Below are positions 27,688 through 37,418 of a stretch of DNA of 64,000 nt, piece after piece. The stretch comes from Clostridium hydrogeniformans DSM 21757 (GTDB lineage Bacteria > Bacillota > Clostridia > Clostridiales > Clostridiaceae), in assembly GCF_000686705.1 (NCBI RefSeq), contig NZ_KK366004.1:554364-618363 (forward strand), written 5' to 3'. Position 1 is the stretch's first letter. Every line of letters starts with the position of its first letter. The position numbers were made by a program, and so were the translations under genes. A model generated the notes under the pieces. It was not told the origin of the DNA, did no database searches, and saw only the letters and a program-made list of their open reading frames with translations.

Positions 27688-28923
27688 ATGAATTTTGAGA
27701 ATCTAAAAAATGTAGATGGGGATGTATTAGACATTATAGAAAGAGAAAGCCAAAGACAGGAGTATAATATAGAGCTTATTGCATCAGAAAACTTTGTATC
27801 AAAAGCAGTTATGGAGGCTATGGGTTCTACTTTAACAAATAAATATGCAGAAGGATATCCGCATAAAAGATATTATGGCGGCTGTGAGGTTGTAGATGAG
27901 GTTGAAGATTTAGCAAGAGAAAGGCTTAAAAAGCTATTTGGAGCAGAGCATGCTAATGTGCAACCACACTCAGGATCTCAAGCTAATATGGCAGTATATT
28001 TTACTGTACTAAATCCAGGAGATACTGTTCTTGGAATGAATTTAAGTCATGGAGGACATCTAACTCATGGAAATCCAGTTAATTTCTCAGGAAAGTTATA
28101 TAACTTTGTATCCTATGAAGTTAGTAAAGAAGAAGAAGTTATAGATTATGAAGAGGTTAGAAGAATAGCTTTAGAACATAAACCTAAATTAATAGTTGCA
28201 GGAGCCTCAGCTTATCCAAGAGTAATAGACTTTAAAAAGTTTAGGGAAATTGCAGATGAGATTAATGCGTACTTAATGGTAGATATGGCTCATATAGCTG
28301 GACTTGTGGCTACTGGACATCATCCATCTCCAGTACCATATGCAGATTTTGTAACCACAACTACTCACAAAACTCTAAGAGGACCTAGGGGAGGAGCTAT
28401 TCTTTGCAGAGAGAAATATGCTAAGGATATAGATAAAACCATATTCCCAGGAATACAAGGAGGTCCTTTAATGCACATAATTGCAGCTAAGGCTGTATGT
28501 TTTAAAGAAGCTTTAGAGGATAACTTCAAAGATTATATAGAACAAGTTGTTAAAAATGCCAAGGCTTTAGGAGAAGAACTAGAAAAGTATGGCTTTAGAC
28601 TTATATCAGGTGGAACAGATAACCACTTACTATTAGTTGACTTAACTAATAAAGATATAACTGGAAAGGAAGCTGAGAAAGTATTAGATTCTGTTGGAAT
28701 AACAGTAAACAAAAATACTATACCTTTTGAAACTAGAAGTCCTTTTGTAACTTCTGGTATAAGAATAGGAACTCCAGCTATGACATCAAGAGGATTTAAA
28801 GAAGAGGATATGAGAGAGATTGCTAGACTTATGGACTATGTTATAAGTCATAGAGAAGAAGATCTATCTAATATAAGACAAGAAGTTATAGAGCTTTGCA
28901 AAAAAAATCCATTATACAAATAG
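27688..28923 (+). CDS. glyA: Serine hydroxymethyltransferase
   Basis: A PLP enzyme converting serine and tetrahydrofolate to glycine and methylene-tetrahydrofolate. The 411-aa protein has the PLP lysine in [14 protein letters not shown] near residues 223-236, [11 protein letters not shown] at the N-terminus, and [21 protein letters not shown] precedes the ATG. It has its own promoter and a terminator and so is a single-gene unit. Confidence 0.97.
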   Translation: MNFENLKNVDGDVLDIIERESQRQEYNIELIASENFVSKAVMEAMGSTLTNKYAEGYPHKRYYGGCEVVDEVEDLARERLKKLFGAEHANVQPHSGSQANMAVYFTVLNPGDTVLGMNLSHGGHLTHGNPVNFSGKLYNFVSYEVSKEEEVIDYEEVRRIALEHKPKLIVAGASAYPRVIDFKKFREIADEINAYLMVDMAHIAGLVATGHHPSPVPYADFVTTTTHKTLRGPRGGAILCREKYAKDIDKTIFPGIQGGPLMHIIAAKAVCFKEALEDNFKDYIEQVVKNAKALGEELEKYGFRLISGGTDNHLLLVDLTNKDITGKEAEKVLDSVGITVNKNTIPFETRSPFVTSGIRIGTPAMTSRGFKEEDMREIARLMDYVISHREEDLSNIRQEVIELCKKNPLYK

Positions 28924-28957
28924 TATAGGAATGGGTTAAAGAAAATAATTTAAAACA

Positions 28958-29027
28958 AAAAGCATATTAGGATATACTTTATAGGGCTACAGTCATATAA
29001 AATATACTAATATGCTTTTATTTATTA
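28958..29027 (+). terminator. Terminator after glyA
   Basis: AAAAGCATATTAG (28958-28970) pairs exactly with CTAATATGCTTTT (29007-29019). The 36-base loop can fold further. ATTTATT follows. Confidence 0.75.
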
Positions 29028-29414
29028 TAGATATGATATAAATAATCGAATATCCTATGTGGATTAAAGAGATAAAGAAACACTGTAGATTTATAGAATT
29101 AATTTGAATATAATTTCTTATATAATAAAAGTTGTTATATAAATTAAATTTAACTTTATTCATATGGAATATACTAGTATAATATAAGAACTGATGTAGA
29201 TAAGGTTAGTATTATATAAAAAATTAAATACTATATAAAGCATAGTTTATTTTCTACAAGAAATTAAAAAACTATTTGAATAATAAATTTAGCCATAATA
29301 TAAGAATTACAATATATATTACTTACAAATAATTATGTAAGTTTGATATATATATTCATAATTGGTAAACTAATAATAATCTATTTAAATTAAATTTACC
29401 TAGGAGGAAAGCTT
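29028..29414. other. Very AT-rich spacer
   Basis: Nearly 390 bp with no gene on either strand, many TATA-like words and no well-spaced -35/-10 pair that I can single out. Confidence 0.4.
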
Positions 29415-29930
29415 ATGAAGTTTGAATATATAAAAAATATAGATAAGACTATGAAGTACTTTTTAAAATATGGAGGATTCTTAACATGTAAGGATGGGGA
29501 TGACTTAAATGTAATGACAATAAATTGGGGGACCATTGGAAATCAGTGGGGCAAACCTGTATTTACTATGATGATCAGAAAATCAAGAAGTTCTCATAAC
29601 ATTATAGAAAACAGTAAGGAATTTACAGTAAGTATTCCAACAAAGGTAGAGTATAGAAGATTACTTGGACTTTGTGGTTCATCTTCCTATAAGGATGTAA
29701 ATAAAATAGAGAAATTTAATATTAAACTTAAGGATAGCGTTGTTATAGATACTCCATCCATAGATGGATGTACAATATTTTATGAGTGTAAGGTCATATA
29801 TAAGTATGATGTCAAAGCAGAGGATTTAAATAATGAAATAGAAGACATTACTTATATGGAAGGAGATTATCACACTATTTATGTAGGTGAGATAGTTAAT
29901 TATTATGTGGAGGGAAAGAATAATGATTGA
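29415..29930 (+). CDS. Flavin reductase-like FMN-binding protein, 171 aa
   Basis: The split-barrel flavin reductase fold is suggested by GGFLTCKDGDDLNVMTINWG at the N-terminus, then PVFTMMIRKSRSSHNIIENS and KEFTVSIP near residues 50-80, with an FCGxxS-like LCGSSSYKDVNKIEKF. Members bind FMN and pass electrons to various acceptors. The acceptor here is unknown. TAGGAGG precedes the ATG. Its last codons overlap the next gene, so the two are probably translated together. Confidence 0.8.
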   Translation: MKFEYIKNIDKTMKYFLKYGGFLTCKDGDDLNVMTINWGTIGNQWGKPVFTMMIRKSRSSHNIIENSKEFTVSIPTKVEYRRLLGLCGSSSYKDVNKIEKFNIKLKDSVVIDTPSIDGCTIFYECKVIYKYDVKAEDLNNEIEDITYMEGDYHTIYVGEIVNYYVEGKNND

Positions 29931-30687
29931 TTGTCATGTTCATAGTAATTTTTCTACAGATAGTAAAATGCCTATAGAAGATATATTAAAGACATCTAAA
30001 GATTTAAATATAGGGGTTACTGTCACAGACCATATGGATTTAAATTATCCTGATAAAGAACTTTTTAGATTTGATTTAAATAAATATGTAGAGGCTTATG
30101 AGAAGTTTAGAAATAATAATTTCTTTCTTGGAATAGAACTTGGAATGGGAGAAGAAATTGTAGATGATAATAGAAGTCTTATAGAAAAATACAGATTTGA
30201 TTTAATTATAGGATCTATACATATGATTGATGGTGGTGATATATATGATAGAAGAACCTATGAAGGAAAGAGTAGGAAAGAGGTTTTTCAAAGATACTTT
30301 ACTCTTATGGAGAGTGCTATAAGAAGCCATGAATATATAAATGTTCTTGCTCATATAGACTATATAAGTAGATATTGTCCCTATGAAGATAAAGAAATAT
30401 GGTATAGGGAGTTTAGTGATTATATAGATGAGGTTTTAAAAAGGATAATAGAAAAAGAAATAGCTTTTGAAATAAATACTAGAAGGCTACAGTTAGAGTC
30501 TGCAAGAAATAATATAAAGGATATATTATTAAGATATAAGGAACTAGGGGGAGAAATAGTAACCCTTGGTTCAGATGCTCATAATAAAGAATCCATAGGA
30601 AATAACTTTTCTGTAGGAAAATACTTAACAGAATGTTCAAATTTAAAAGCTGTATATTTTAAAGAAGGAAAGATAAAAAGCTTATAG
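29923..30687 (+). CDS. PHP-domain phosphoesterase, histidinol-phosphatase-like
   Basis: The 254-aa protein has the ordered metal-binding motifs of PHP enzymes: DCHVHSNFS (3-11), TDHMDL (about 39-44), GIELGMG (about 71), GSIHMID (about 99), AHIDY and the C-terminal GSDAHNKESIG. This resembles HisJ/HisK-type histidinol phosphatase, but no other histidine genes are nearby and the family also has other substrates. A GTG further upstream at 29905 is in frame, but GAGGGAAAG sits before the ATG at 29923, which overlaps the preceding stop. Confidence 0.85.
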   Translation: MIDCHVHSNFSTDSKMPIEDILKTSKDLNIGVTVTDHMDLNYPDKELFRFDLNKYVEAYEKFRNNNFFLGIELGMGEEIVDDNRSLIEKYRFDLIIGSIHMIDGGDIYDRRTYEGKSRKEVFQRYFTLMESAIRSHEYINVLAHIDYISRYCPYEDKEIWYREFSDYIDEVLKRIIEKEIAFEINTRRLQLESARNNIKDILLRYKELGGEIVTLGSDAHNKESIGNNFSVGKYLTECSNLKAVYFKEGKIKSL

Positions 30688-30720
30688 TCATTGGCTATAA
30701 GCTTTTTATTTTTTTATTTT
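30675..30720 (+). terminator. Terminator after the PHP gene
   Basis: AAAAAGCTTATAG and CTATAAGCTTTTT form a 13-bp stem with a long T-rich tail. It includes the stop codon. Confidence 0.92.
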
Positions 30721-30769
30721 TCCTAGGAGTTATAAATTTTAAATAACATGTTAAAACTTTAGAAGAAAG

Positions 30770-30798
30770 TTGACAGTGAAATTTAGTTGTAATATACT
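30770..30798 (+). promoter_or_regulatory. Promoter of the fatty acid synthesis operon
   Basis: TTGACA at 30770-30775 and TATACT at 30793-30798 have a 17-base spacer. The -10 overlaps the first FabT-like palindrome. A second TATAAT at 30812-30817 lies between the palindromes. Confidence 0.85.
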
Positions 30799-30834
30799 TT
30801 GACTATCAAAGTATAATATTTTGATAATCAAAGT
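30796..30834. promoter_or_regulatory. Two FabT-like operator palindromes
   Basis: ACTTTGACTATCAAAGT (30796-30812) is perfect apart from its 3-base centre. ATTTTGATAATCAAAGT (30818-30834) has one mismatch. Centres are 22 bp apart, two helical turns. The known FabT site of streptococci has the same TTTGA-n3-TCAAA core. Confidence 0.8.
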
Positions 30835-30863
30835 TTTATAAAAATACTTCTAGGAGTGAAGAG

Positions 30864-31325
30864 ATGACAAAGAGCATTAATGTATTAAATGAGCTTTTGG
30901 TGGACCTATTCAATGATATATTGAAAATAGAACAAAATGCTCTTCAGGAAGGACATTTTAAAGATTTATCAGTAACAGAAATACATACTATAGATGCAAT
31001 TGGAATGTATGAAGCAAGGTCTATGTCAGAAGTTGCAGATAAACTTAATATTACGGTGGGGACACTAACCACAGCCATAAATAAATTAATAAAAAAAGGT
31101 TATGTGGATAGAAAAAGGCAGGAAGAAGATAGAAGGGTAGTTCTTATTGAACTTACTAAACGTGGAAAACTTGCCTATAGAATTCACGAGAAATTTCATA
31201 AGGATATGATAAGGGAGACTATTAGTGGTCTTAGTGAGGATGAAGAACATATTCTTATAAATTCTTTAGAAAAGCTAAGTAGCTTTTTTAAGGATAAATA
31301 TAACCTTATTAAGAAGGAGAATTAA
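30864..31325 (+). CDS. fabT: MarR-family repressor of fatty acid synthesis, FabT-like
   Basis: The 153-aa protein has the winged helix of MarR regulators: SMSEVADKLNITVGTLTTAINKLIKKGYVDRKRQEEDRR, read in parts near residues 53-92. It is the first gene of the fatty acid operon, in the same position as fabT in streptococci. There FabT binds its site with acyl-ACP as co-repressor and represses when acyl chains are plentiful. Two matching palindromes overlap its own promoter, so it likely represses the whole operon including itself. fabH starts one base after its stop. Confidence 0.88.
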   Translation: MTKSINVLNELLVDLFNDILKIEQNALQEGHFKDLSVTEIHTIDAIGMYEARSMSEVADKLNITVGTLTTAINKLIKKGYVDRKRQEEDRRVVLIELTKRGKLAYRIHEKFHKDMIRETISGLSEDEEHILINSLEKLSSFFKDKYNLIKKEN

Positions 31326-31326
31326 T

Positions 31327-32298
31327 ATGAGTTATGTTGAAATATTAGGAAGTGGTGCTTATGTACCTTCTAAGATTTTAAGTAATAAAGATCTTGAAGG
31401 AATAGTAGATACTAGTGATGAATGGATTGTTACAAGAACTGGAATAAGAGAGAGAAGAATTGCAGTGGATGAAGAGACTAGTGATGTGGCATCTGTTGCA
31501 GCAAAAAGAGCATTAGAGAATTCAAAGGTTTCTAAAGAAGAAATAGATTATATAATAGTTGCAACCTTAAGTGGTGAAACCATAACTCCTTCAACAGCGT
31601 GTATGGTTCAAAGTAAGATAGGGGCAATAAATGCTACAGCCTATGACTTAAATGGAGCCTGTAGTGGGTTTATATACGCTCTTATACAAGGAGAGGCACT
31701 TATTAAGGCATCAAAAGCTAAGAAAGTATTAGTAATAGGAGTTGAAATTCTTTCAAAGTTTGTAGATTGGAAGGATAGAAATACCTGTGTACTTTTTGGA
31801 GATGGAGCAGGAGCTGTAGTGCTTTCAGAAGGAGATAAAGGTATAATTACAACCTATTCTAAATCCTTTGGGGATCTTGGAATGTGTTTAACCATAGGAG
31901 GGACTCCTTTAAATAATATTTTTATGGAGGAACCTGTTAAAGCTTTAGATTCATCCATCCATATGGAGGGAGGATCAGTATTTAAATTTGCAACTTCTGC
32001 TATGGTAGAAGCGGTGGAAAAGGTAGCATTAGATGGGGGAATAACTCTTGATGATATAGATATTATAATACCTCATCAAGCTAATTATAGAATAATAGAA
32101 TATGCAAGTAAAAAGCTTAAAATGGATATAAATAAGTTTTTCATTAATTTAGATAAATATGGAAATACATCCTCTGCAAGTGTACCTATAGCCTTAAATG
32201 AAGCTCTTGAAAAAGGGATTATAAAAACTAATATGAATGTGGTTATGGTAGCATTTGGAGGAGGCCTTACTGTAGGGGCAACCCTTGTAAAATTTTAA
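31327..32298 (+). CDS. fabH: 3-oxoacyl-ACP synthase III
   Basis: Starts chain elongation by condensing an acyl-CoA with malonyl-ACP. The 323-aa protein has the catalytic cysteine in [12 protein letters not shown] (about residue 113), histidine in [10 protein letters not shown] and asparagine in [12 protein letters not shown]. The length is normal. AAGGAG precedes the ATG. It is the first enzyme of the operon. Confidence 0.97.
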   Translation: MSYVEILGSGAYVPSKILSNKDLEGIVDTSDEWIVTRTGIRERRIAVDEETSDVASVAAKRALENSKVSKEEIDYIIVATLSGETITPSTACMVQSKIGAINATAYDLNGACSGFIYALIQGEALIKASKAKKVLVIGVEILSKFVDWKDRNTCVLFGDGAGAVVLSEGDKGIITTYSKSFGDLGMCLTIGGTPLNNIFMEEPVKALDSSIHMEGGSVFKFATSAMVEAVEKVALDGGITLDDIDIIIPHQANYRIIEYASKKLKMDINKFFINLDKYGNTSSASVPIALNEALEKGIIKTNMNVVMVAFGGGLTVGATLVKF

Positions 32299-32320
32299 TA
32301 TTAAATTGGAGGAATGTAAA

Positions 32321-32542
32321 ATGATATTTGAAAAAATAAAAAGTGTAATAGTGGATCAATTAGGAGTAGAGGAAGAGGAAGTAAGTTTAGAAACTAGTTT
32401 TCAAGATTTAGGAGTAGATTCATTAGATTTATTCCAAATAATAATAGAGCTGGAAGAAGAGTTTGGAGTGCAAATAGAAGAGGCAGAAAAGATAAAAACT
32501 GTAAAAGATGCAGTAGAATATATAGAAGCTAAGAAGAACTAG
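32321..32542 (+). CDS. acpP: Acyl carrier protein
   Basis: The 73-aa acidic protein carries acyl chains on phosphopantetheine. The attachment serine is in [10 protein letters not shown] (about residue 38). The frame extends to a TTG at 32306, but that TTG is part of the site TTGGAGGA and the ATG at 32321 is the true start. It lies in the operon between fabH and fabK, followed by a strong hairpin. Confidence 0.96.
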   Translation: MIFEKIKSVIVDQLGVEEEEVSLETSFQDLGVDSLDLFQIIIELEEEFGVQIEEAEKIKTVKDAVEYIEAKKN

Positions 32543-32558
32543 TTTCTTAAATAGTTAG

Positions 32559-32587
32559 ATAGGTCAGATATTATATATCTGACCTAT
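32559..32587 (+). other. Hairpin between acpP and fabK
   Basis: ATAGGTCAGATAT (32559-32571) and ATATCTGACCTAT (32575-32587) form a 13-bp perfect stem with a TAT loop. No T-tract follows, so it may act as an mRNA stabiliser or processing site for acpP. Confidence 0.7.
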
Positions 32588-32607
32588 TATATAGGAGGGT
32601 TTAAAAT

Positions 32608-33549
32608 ATGAAAAATAATAGGGTTTGTGAAATACTTGATATTAAATATCCTATAATTCAAGGGGGAATGGCTTGGGTTGCAGATAGTTCCTTAGCAGCA
32701 GCAGTAAGTGAAGGTGGGGGTCTTGGAGTCATTGCAGGAGCTAATGCTCCTATAGATTACATAAGAGAAGAAATAAGGAAGACAAAAACTTTAACAGATA
32801 AACCTTTTGGAGTTAATATAATGCTTTTAAGTCCCAATGCAGAAGAACTTTCAAAGTTAGTTTGTGAAGAAGGAGTTAAAGTGGTTACCACAGGTGCAGG
32901 AAATCCTGGAAAGTACATGGACATGTGGAAAAAACATAATATAAAAGTAATTCCAGTGGTAGCTTCAGTGGCATTAGCTTTAAGGATGGAAAGAAGTGGA
33001 GCAGATGCTATTGTAGTGGAAGGGTGTGAAGCTGGAGGGCACATAGGAGAACTAACAACCATGACTTTAGTACCTCAGGTTAAGGATGCTGTTAAAATTC
33101 CGGTTATAGCAGCAGGAGGAATTGGAGATGGCCGTGGGGTTGTAGCAGCTTTATCTTTAGGAGCAGAAGGGGTCCAGGTAGGAACCAGGTTTTTAGTAGC
33201 AGAGGAGTGTAATATCCATAAGAACTATAAGGAAAAAGTTTTAAAGGCTAAGGATATAGATACCATAGTAACTGGTAGATCAACAGGTCATCCGGTAAGA
33301 GCATTAAAGAATAAGTTAGCAAGGCAATTTCAGAAACTAGAAAAAGAAGGAGCATCTTTAGAAGAGATTGAAAGTTTAGGTCGTGGAGCTCTACCAAAGG
33401 CAGTAAGAGATGGAGATGTGGATTATGGTTCTGTAATGGCAGGTCAAATAGCAGGCCTTATAAAAAAAGAACAACCAGCTAAGGATATAATAGAAGAAAT
33501 GTTTAATGAAGCATTCCAAGTTATTAATGTTCTTAAGGATAGGATATAA
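32608..33549 (+). CDS. fabK: Enoyl-ACP reductase II (FMN-dependent)
   Basis: Reduces trans-2-enoyl-ACP in the last step of each elongation cycle. The 313-aa TIM-barrel flavoprotein has IIQGGMAWVADSSLAAAVSE at the start, EGCEAGGHIGE (about residue 134), IAAGGIGDGRG and GAEGVQVGTRFL. It belongs to the nitronate monooxygenase-like superfamily, and the operon position identifies it as FabK. No fabI or fabL is in this operon. GAGGG precedes the ATG. Confidence 0.94.
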   Translation: MKNNRVCEILDIKYPIIQGGMAWVADSSLAAAVSEGGGLGVIAGANAPIDYIREEIRKTKTLTDKPFGVNIMLLSPNAEELSKLVCEEGVKVVTTGAGNPGKYMDMWKKHNIKVIPVVASVALALRMERSGADAIVVEGCEAGGHIGELTTMTLVPQVKDAVKIPVIAAGGIGDGRGVVAALSLGAEGVQVGTRFLVAEECNIHKNYKEKVLKAKDIDTIVTGRSTGHPVRALKNKLARQFQKLEKEGASLEEIESLGRGALPKAVRDGDVDYGSVMAGQIAGLIKKEQPAKDIIEEMFNEAFQVINVLKDRI

Positions 33550-33553
33550 ACTT

Positions 33554-34495
33554 ATGAGGAAGATAGGATTTGTATTTCCAGGCCAAGGAGCCCAATATGT
33601 TGGAATGGGAAAAGAGCTTTATGATAACTTTGAAAGAGTAAAAGACTTATTTGAAGAAGGAAATAATATTTTAGGATTTGATATAAAAGAATTAATATTT
33701 AATGGTACAGAAGAAGAGTTAAGTGATACAGAAAATACTCAACCAGCATTACTAATTTTATCTACAGCCATACTTCAGGTGCTTAAGGAAAATAATATAG
33801 AGCCATTTATGGTAGCGGGTCTTAGTTTAGGAGAATATTCAGCTTTAGTAGCAAATGATGTATTATCCTTTCATGAGGCACTACCCCTTGTTAAAAAAAG
33901 AGGTAAGTTTATGAAAGATGCAGTACCAAAGGGAAGAGGAACTATGGCAGCTATCATAGGAGGAAAGGAAGAAAATATAAGAGAACTTGTTAAGAAAGCT
34001 GGAGAAAAGGGAATAATTGAAATAGCAAACTTTAACTGTCCAGGGCAAATAGTCTTATCAGGAGAGGTGAAGGCAATAGATTATGCCATAGAAATTTCAA
34101 AGGAATTTGGAGTTTTAAAAGGTATAAGGCTTAAGGTTAGCGGACCTTTTCATAGTTCTATGTTAGAAGAAGCAGCTTTAAGTCTTGAAAAGGAATTAAA
34201 TAATATAAACTTAAAACCTATGAAGGTTCCCTATGTGTGTAATCTAAAGGGAGATGTTATAAGAGATACAGGTAGAATAAAGGAGTATTTAAAAGAAGGA
34301 GTCATGTCATCTGTACTATTTCATCAATCCATAGAAGCTATGATAGAGGAAGGGGTTAATACCTTTATTGAGGTGGGGCCATCTAAAACTTTAAGTAGCT
34401 TTATTAAAAAGATAAATAGAAAAGTGGAAGTATTAAACACAGAAGATTTGAAATCTTTAAATAATACTATAAATACATTAAGGGAGGGAGTTTAG
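33554..34495 (+). CDS. fabD: Malonyl-CoA:ACP transacylase
   Basis: Loads malonyl from CoA onto ACP. The 313-aa protein starts MRKIGFVFPGQGAQYVGMG, has the nucleophile in AGLSLGEYSALVA (about residue 90), and GPFHSSML with the catalytic histidine. A frame extending upstream to 33506 overlaps fabK, so the ATG at 33554, four bases after the fabK stop, is preferred. Its stop overlaps the GTG of fabG. Confidence 0.96.
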   Translation: MRKIGFVFPGQGAQYVGMGKELYDNFERVKDLFEEGNNILGFDIKELIFNGTEEELSDTENTQPALLILSTAILQVLKENNIEPFMVAGLSLGEYSALVANDVLSFHEALPLVKKRGKFMKDAVPKGRGTMAAIIGGKEENIRELVKKAGEKGIIEIANFNCPGQIVLSGEVKAIDYAIEISKEFGVLKGIRLKVSGPFHSSMLEEAALSLEKELNNINLKPMKVPYVCNLKGDVIRDTGRIKEYLKEGVMSSVLFHQSIEAMIEEGVNTFIEVGPSKTLSSFIKKINRKVEVLNTEDLKSLNNTINTLREGV

Positions 34496-35235
34496 TGTTA
34501 AAGGATAAATGTGCCTTAGTTACAGGTGGTAATCGTGGTATAGGAAGAGAAATAGCTTTAAAACTTGGAAGTTTAGGAGCTAAGGTAATAGTTAATTATA
34601 GAAAAGATGAAGAAGGAGCCTTAGAGGTTGTGGATACCATAGTGAAAAATGGAGGAGAAGCCTTAGCGTTAAAGGGAGATGTAAGTTCCTATGAAGAGGC
34701 AGAAGCTCTTATTAAAAAAAGTAAGGAAGCATTTAATAACATAGATATACTTGTAAATAATGCAGGAATAACTAAAGATAAGCTTCTTTTAAGAATGAAG
34801 GAAGAGGATTTTGACTCAGTTATAGATGTTAACCTTAAGGGTACTTTTAACTGTATAAAACATATAACTCCTATAATGCTTAAACAAAAAGGAGGAGTTA
34901 TAGTAAATATATCCTCAGTTATAGGACTTATAGGAAACGCAGGCCAAAGCAACTATGCTGCATCTAAAGCAGGAATTATAGGAATCACAAAATCCATTGC
35001 TAAGGAGCTTGGGGGTAAGAGTATAAGGGTTAATGCTGTTGCTCCAGGATTTATAAAAACTGATATGACAGAGGTTTTATCTGATGAGGTAAAGGATAGA
35101 CTTAAAGATTCTATTCCACTAAAAAGACTTGGAGAAGGTAAGGATGTGGCAGAGGTTGTAGCTTTTTTATGTAGTGAAGGTGCATCCTATATAACAGGCC
35201 AAGTTATAAATGTTGATGGTGGAATGGTAATGTAG
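34495..35235 (+). CDS. fabG: 3-oxoacyl-ACP reductase
   Basis: NADPH-dependent reduction of 3-oxoacyl-ACP. The 246-aa short-chain dehydrogenase has GGNRGIGRE (10-18), NNAGITKD (about 86-93), the catalytic SSVIG and SNYAASKAG (Tyr-x-x-x-Lys near 151-155). It starts with GTG overlapping the TAG of fabD (TAGTG), with GGAGGGAG upstream, which favours translational coupling. Confidence 0.97.
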   Translation: MLKDKCALVTGGNRGIGREIALKLGSLGAKVIVNYRKDEEGALEVVDTIVKNGGEALALKGDVSSYEEAEALIKKSKEAFNNIDILVNNAGITKDKLLLRMKEEDFDSVIDVNLKGTFNCIKHITPIMLKQKGGVIVNISSVIGLIGNAGQSNYAASKAGIIGITKSIAKELGGKSIRVNAVAPGFIKTDMTEVLSDEVKDRLKDSIPLKRLGEGKDVAEVVAFLCSEGASYITGQVINVDGGMVM

Positions 35236-35247
35236 GAGGAAATTAGG

Positions 35248-36483
35248 ATGAATAGAGTAGTTATTACTGGAATGGGAGCTATTACTCCTATTGGAACAAA
35301 TGTGGAAGAGTTTTGGAAGAATAGTAAAATAGGAGTAAATGGTATAGATAATATAACTCTTTTTGATACAGAAGGATTTAAAGTAAAGCTAGCAGCAGAG
35401 GTTAAAAACTTTAATGTAGAAGATTATTTAGATAAAAGGGAAGCTAAGAGGTATGATAGGTTTTGCCAGTTTGCAATGATAGCAGCAGAAGAGGCTGTAA
35501 AAAATAGTGATATAGACTTAGACTTAATAGATAAAGAAAGATTTGGAGTGGTAATAGGTACTGGAATTGGAGGGTTTGATACCCTTGAGAGAGAACATAA
35601 AAATCTTTTAACTAAAGGACCAAGAAGAGTATCACCTATGGTTATACCTATGATTATAGGAAATATGGCATCAGGAAATGTGGCTATAAAATATGGGGCA
35701 AAGGGACCATGTTTAGACGTAGTTACAGCTTGTGCTACAGGAAGTAATTCCATAGGAGAGGCTTTTAGAAATTTAAAGCATGGTTATATGGATGTGGCTT
35801 TAGCAGGAGGATGTGAAGGGTCAATAACTCCTTTATCTGTAGCTGGATTTACTTCCTTAACGGCTTTAAATACAGGTATTGATAAAGATAGAGCTTCTAT
35901 TCCTTTTGATAAGGAAAGAAGTGGATTTGTAATGGGAGAAGGGGCAGGGGTTCTTCTTCTAGAGACCTTAGAACATGCAGAAAAAAGAGGGGCGAAAATA
36001 TTAGGAGAAATTATAGGATATGGTAGTACCTGTGATGCCTATCATATGACATCACCATCTGTAGATGGAGAGGGAGCTAAAAGATCAATGGAAATGGCCC
36101 TAAGGGAAGGTGGAATAGAAAAGAGCCTAGTAGGATATATAAATGCTCATGGTACATCTACTCCTTACAATGATAAATTTGAAACTTTAGCTATAAAAAA
36201 TCTTTTTGAAAAAGATGCATATAACATACCTGTAAGCTCTACTAAGTCTATGACAGGACATCTGTTAGGAGCAGCAGGGGCAGTGGAATCTATTGTATGT
36301 ATAAAAGCTTTAGAGGAAGGATTTATTCCAGCAACTTTAAATTTAAGAGTAAAAGATGAAGAGTGTGATTTAGATTATGTTAGCAATGAGGGGCGTAAAA
36401 AAGATATAAAATATGCTCTATCTAATTCCTTAGGATTTGGAGGACACAATGCAACTCTTCTATTTAAGAAGTGGGAGGAATAG
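35248..36483 (+). CDS. fabF: 3-oxoacyl-ACP synthase II
   Basis: The main elongating condensing enzyme. The 411-aa protein has the catalytic cysteine in [12 protein letters not shown] (about residue 163), histidines in [11 protein letters not shown] and [12 protein letters not shown], and [14 protein letters not shown] at the end. TAGGAGG precedes the ATG. accB starts 2 bases after its stop. Confidence 0.97.
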   Translation: MNRVVITGMGAITPIGTNVEEFWKNSKIGVNGIDNITLFDTEGFKVKLAAEVKNFNVEDYLDKREAKRYDRFCQFAMIAAEEAVKNSDIDLDLIDKERFGVVIGTGIGGFDTLEREHKNLLTKGPRRVSPMVIPMIIGNMASGNVAIKYGAKGPCLDVVTACATGSNSIGEAFRNLKHGYMDVALAGGCEGSITPLSVAGFTSLTALNTGIDKDRASIPFDKERSGFVMGEGAGVLLLETLEHAEKRGAKILGEIIGYGSTCDAYHMTSPSVDGEGAKRSMEMALREGGIEKSLVGYINAHGTSTPYNDKFETLAIKNLFEKDAYNIPVSSTKSMTGHLLGAAGAVESIVCIKALEEGFIPATLNLRVKDEECDLDYVSNEGRKKDIKYALSNSLGFGGHNATLLFKKWEE

Positions 36484-36485
36484 AA

Positions 36486-36971
36486 ATGAATATTGATGAG
36501 ATAAAAGATATTCTTAAGTTTTTAGATAAGTCTTCCTTAGCTTATCTTGAGATTAAAGAAGGAGATTTTTATATAAAAATAGATAAATCATTAAATAGGG
36601 ATAATTCTGTATCAGAAAAACATAAGGATTTAAAATCTAGCAACATAGAGGAGAATCCTGTAAAGCACAATGACAAGATTGGCATTATAGAGGAGGAAGC
36701 TTTAAGTAAGGATGAATCCTTTGAAAAGGAAGGGGAAGTTATAGTAGCTCCAATGGTTGGAACCTTTTATGGAGCAGCATCTCCAGGTTCAGAGCCTTTT
36801 ATTAAAATAGGAGATAGGGTAGATAAGGGTAAGGTGCTTTGTATAATAGAGGCTATGAAGCTTATGAATGAGATAGAATGTGAAATCCAGGGAGAAGTTA
36901 TTGAAATATTAGTACAAGATGGAGATATGATTGAATACGGTCAGCCTTTATTTAAAATAAAAAGGAGTTGA
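36486..36971 (+). CDS. accB: Biotin carboxyl carrier protein of acetyl-CoA carboxylase
   Basis: The 161-aa protein carries biotin between the carboxylase and transferase parts of the enzyme. The biotinylated lysine is in [12 protein letters not shown] (about residue 127). The N-terminus [20 protein letters not shown] is typical, followed by a charged linker. The start is the ATG after GTGGGAGGAA, not the upstream GTG-frame. Confidence 0.96.
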   Translation: MNIDEIKDILKFLDKSSLAYLEIKEGDFYIKIDKSLNRDNSVSEKHKDLKSSNIEENPVKHNDKIGIIEEEALSKDESFEKEGEVIVAPMVGTFYGAASPGSEPFIKIGDRVDKGKVLCIIEAMKLMNEIECEIQGEVIEILVQDGDMIEYGQPLFKIKRS

Positions 36972-36975
36972 AAAA

Positions 36976-37407
36976 ATGAAGAGTTTGAATATTATGGAAA
37001 TACAAGAGGTGATTCCTCATAGATATCCTTTCTTATTGTTAGATAAGGTAGAAGAGCTAGAAGCAGGTAAGAGGGTAGTAGCCTATAAAAATGTAACTAT
37101 GAATGAGCATTTTTTTCAAGGACATTTTAAGAATGAACCAGTAATGCCAGGGGTGTTAATTGTAGAAGCCTTAGCTCAAGCAGGGGCAGTTGCCATTTTA
37201 AGTGTTTCAGAAAATAAGGGCAAAACAGCTTATTTTGCAGGAATAGATAAGGTTAGATTTAGAAGAAAAGTAGTTCCAGGAGATGTTATTAGATTAGAGG
37301 TAAATATAACAAAAATTAAAGGACCTATAGGACTAGGTCATGGAGTGGCTACAGTAGATGGAGAGAAATGCTGTGAAGGAGAAATAATGTTTGCTCTTTC
37401 AAAATAG
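36976..37407 (+). CDS. fabZ: 3-hydroxyacyl-ACP dehydratase
   Basis: Removes water from 3-hydroxyacyl-ACP. The 143-aa hot-dog fold protein has [13 protein letters not shown] (catalytic histidine at about 17) and [20 protein letters not shown] (Glu at about 60-65). It lies between accB and accC as in other Firmicute operons of this type. Confidence 0.97.
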   Translation: MKSLNIMEIQEVIPHRYPFLLLDKVEELEAGKRVVAYKNVTMNEHFFQGHFKNEPVMPGVLIVEALAQAGAVAILSVSENKGKTAYFAGIDKVRFRRKVVPGDVIRLEVNITKIKGPIGLGHGVATVDGEKCCEGEIMFALSK

Positions 37408-37418
37408 GAGAGATGTGT

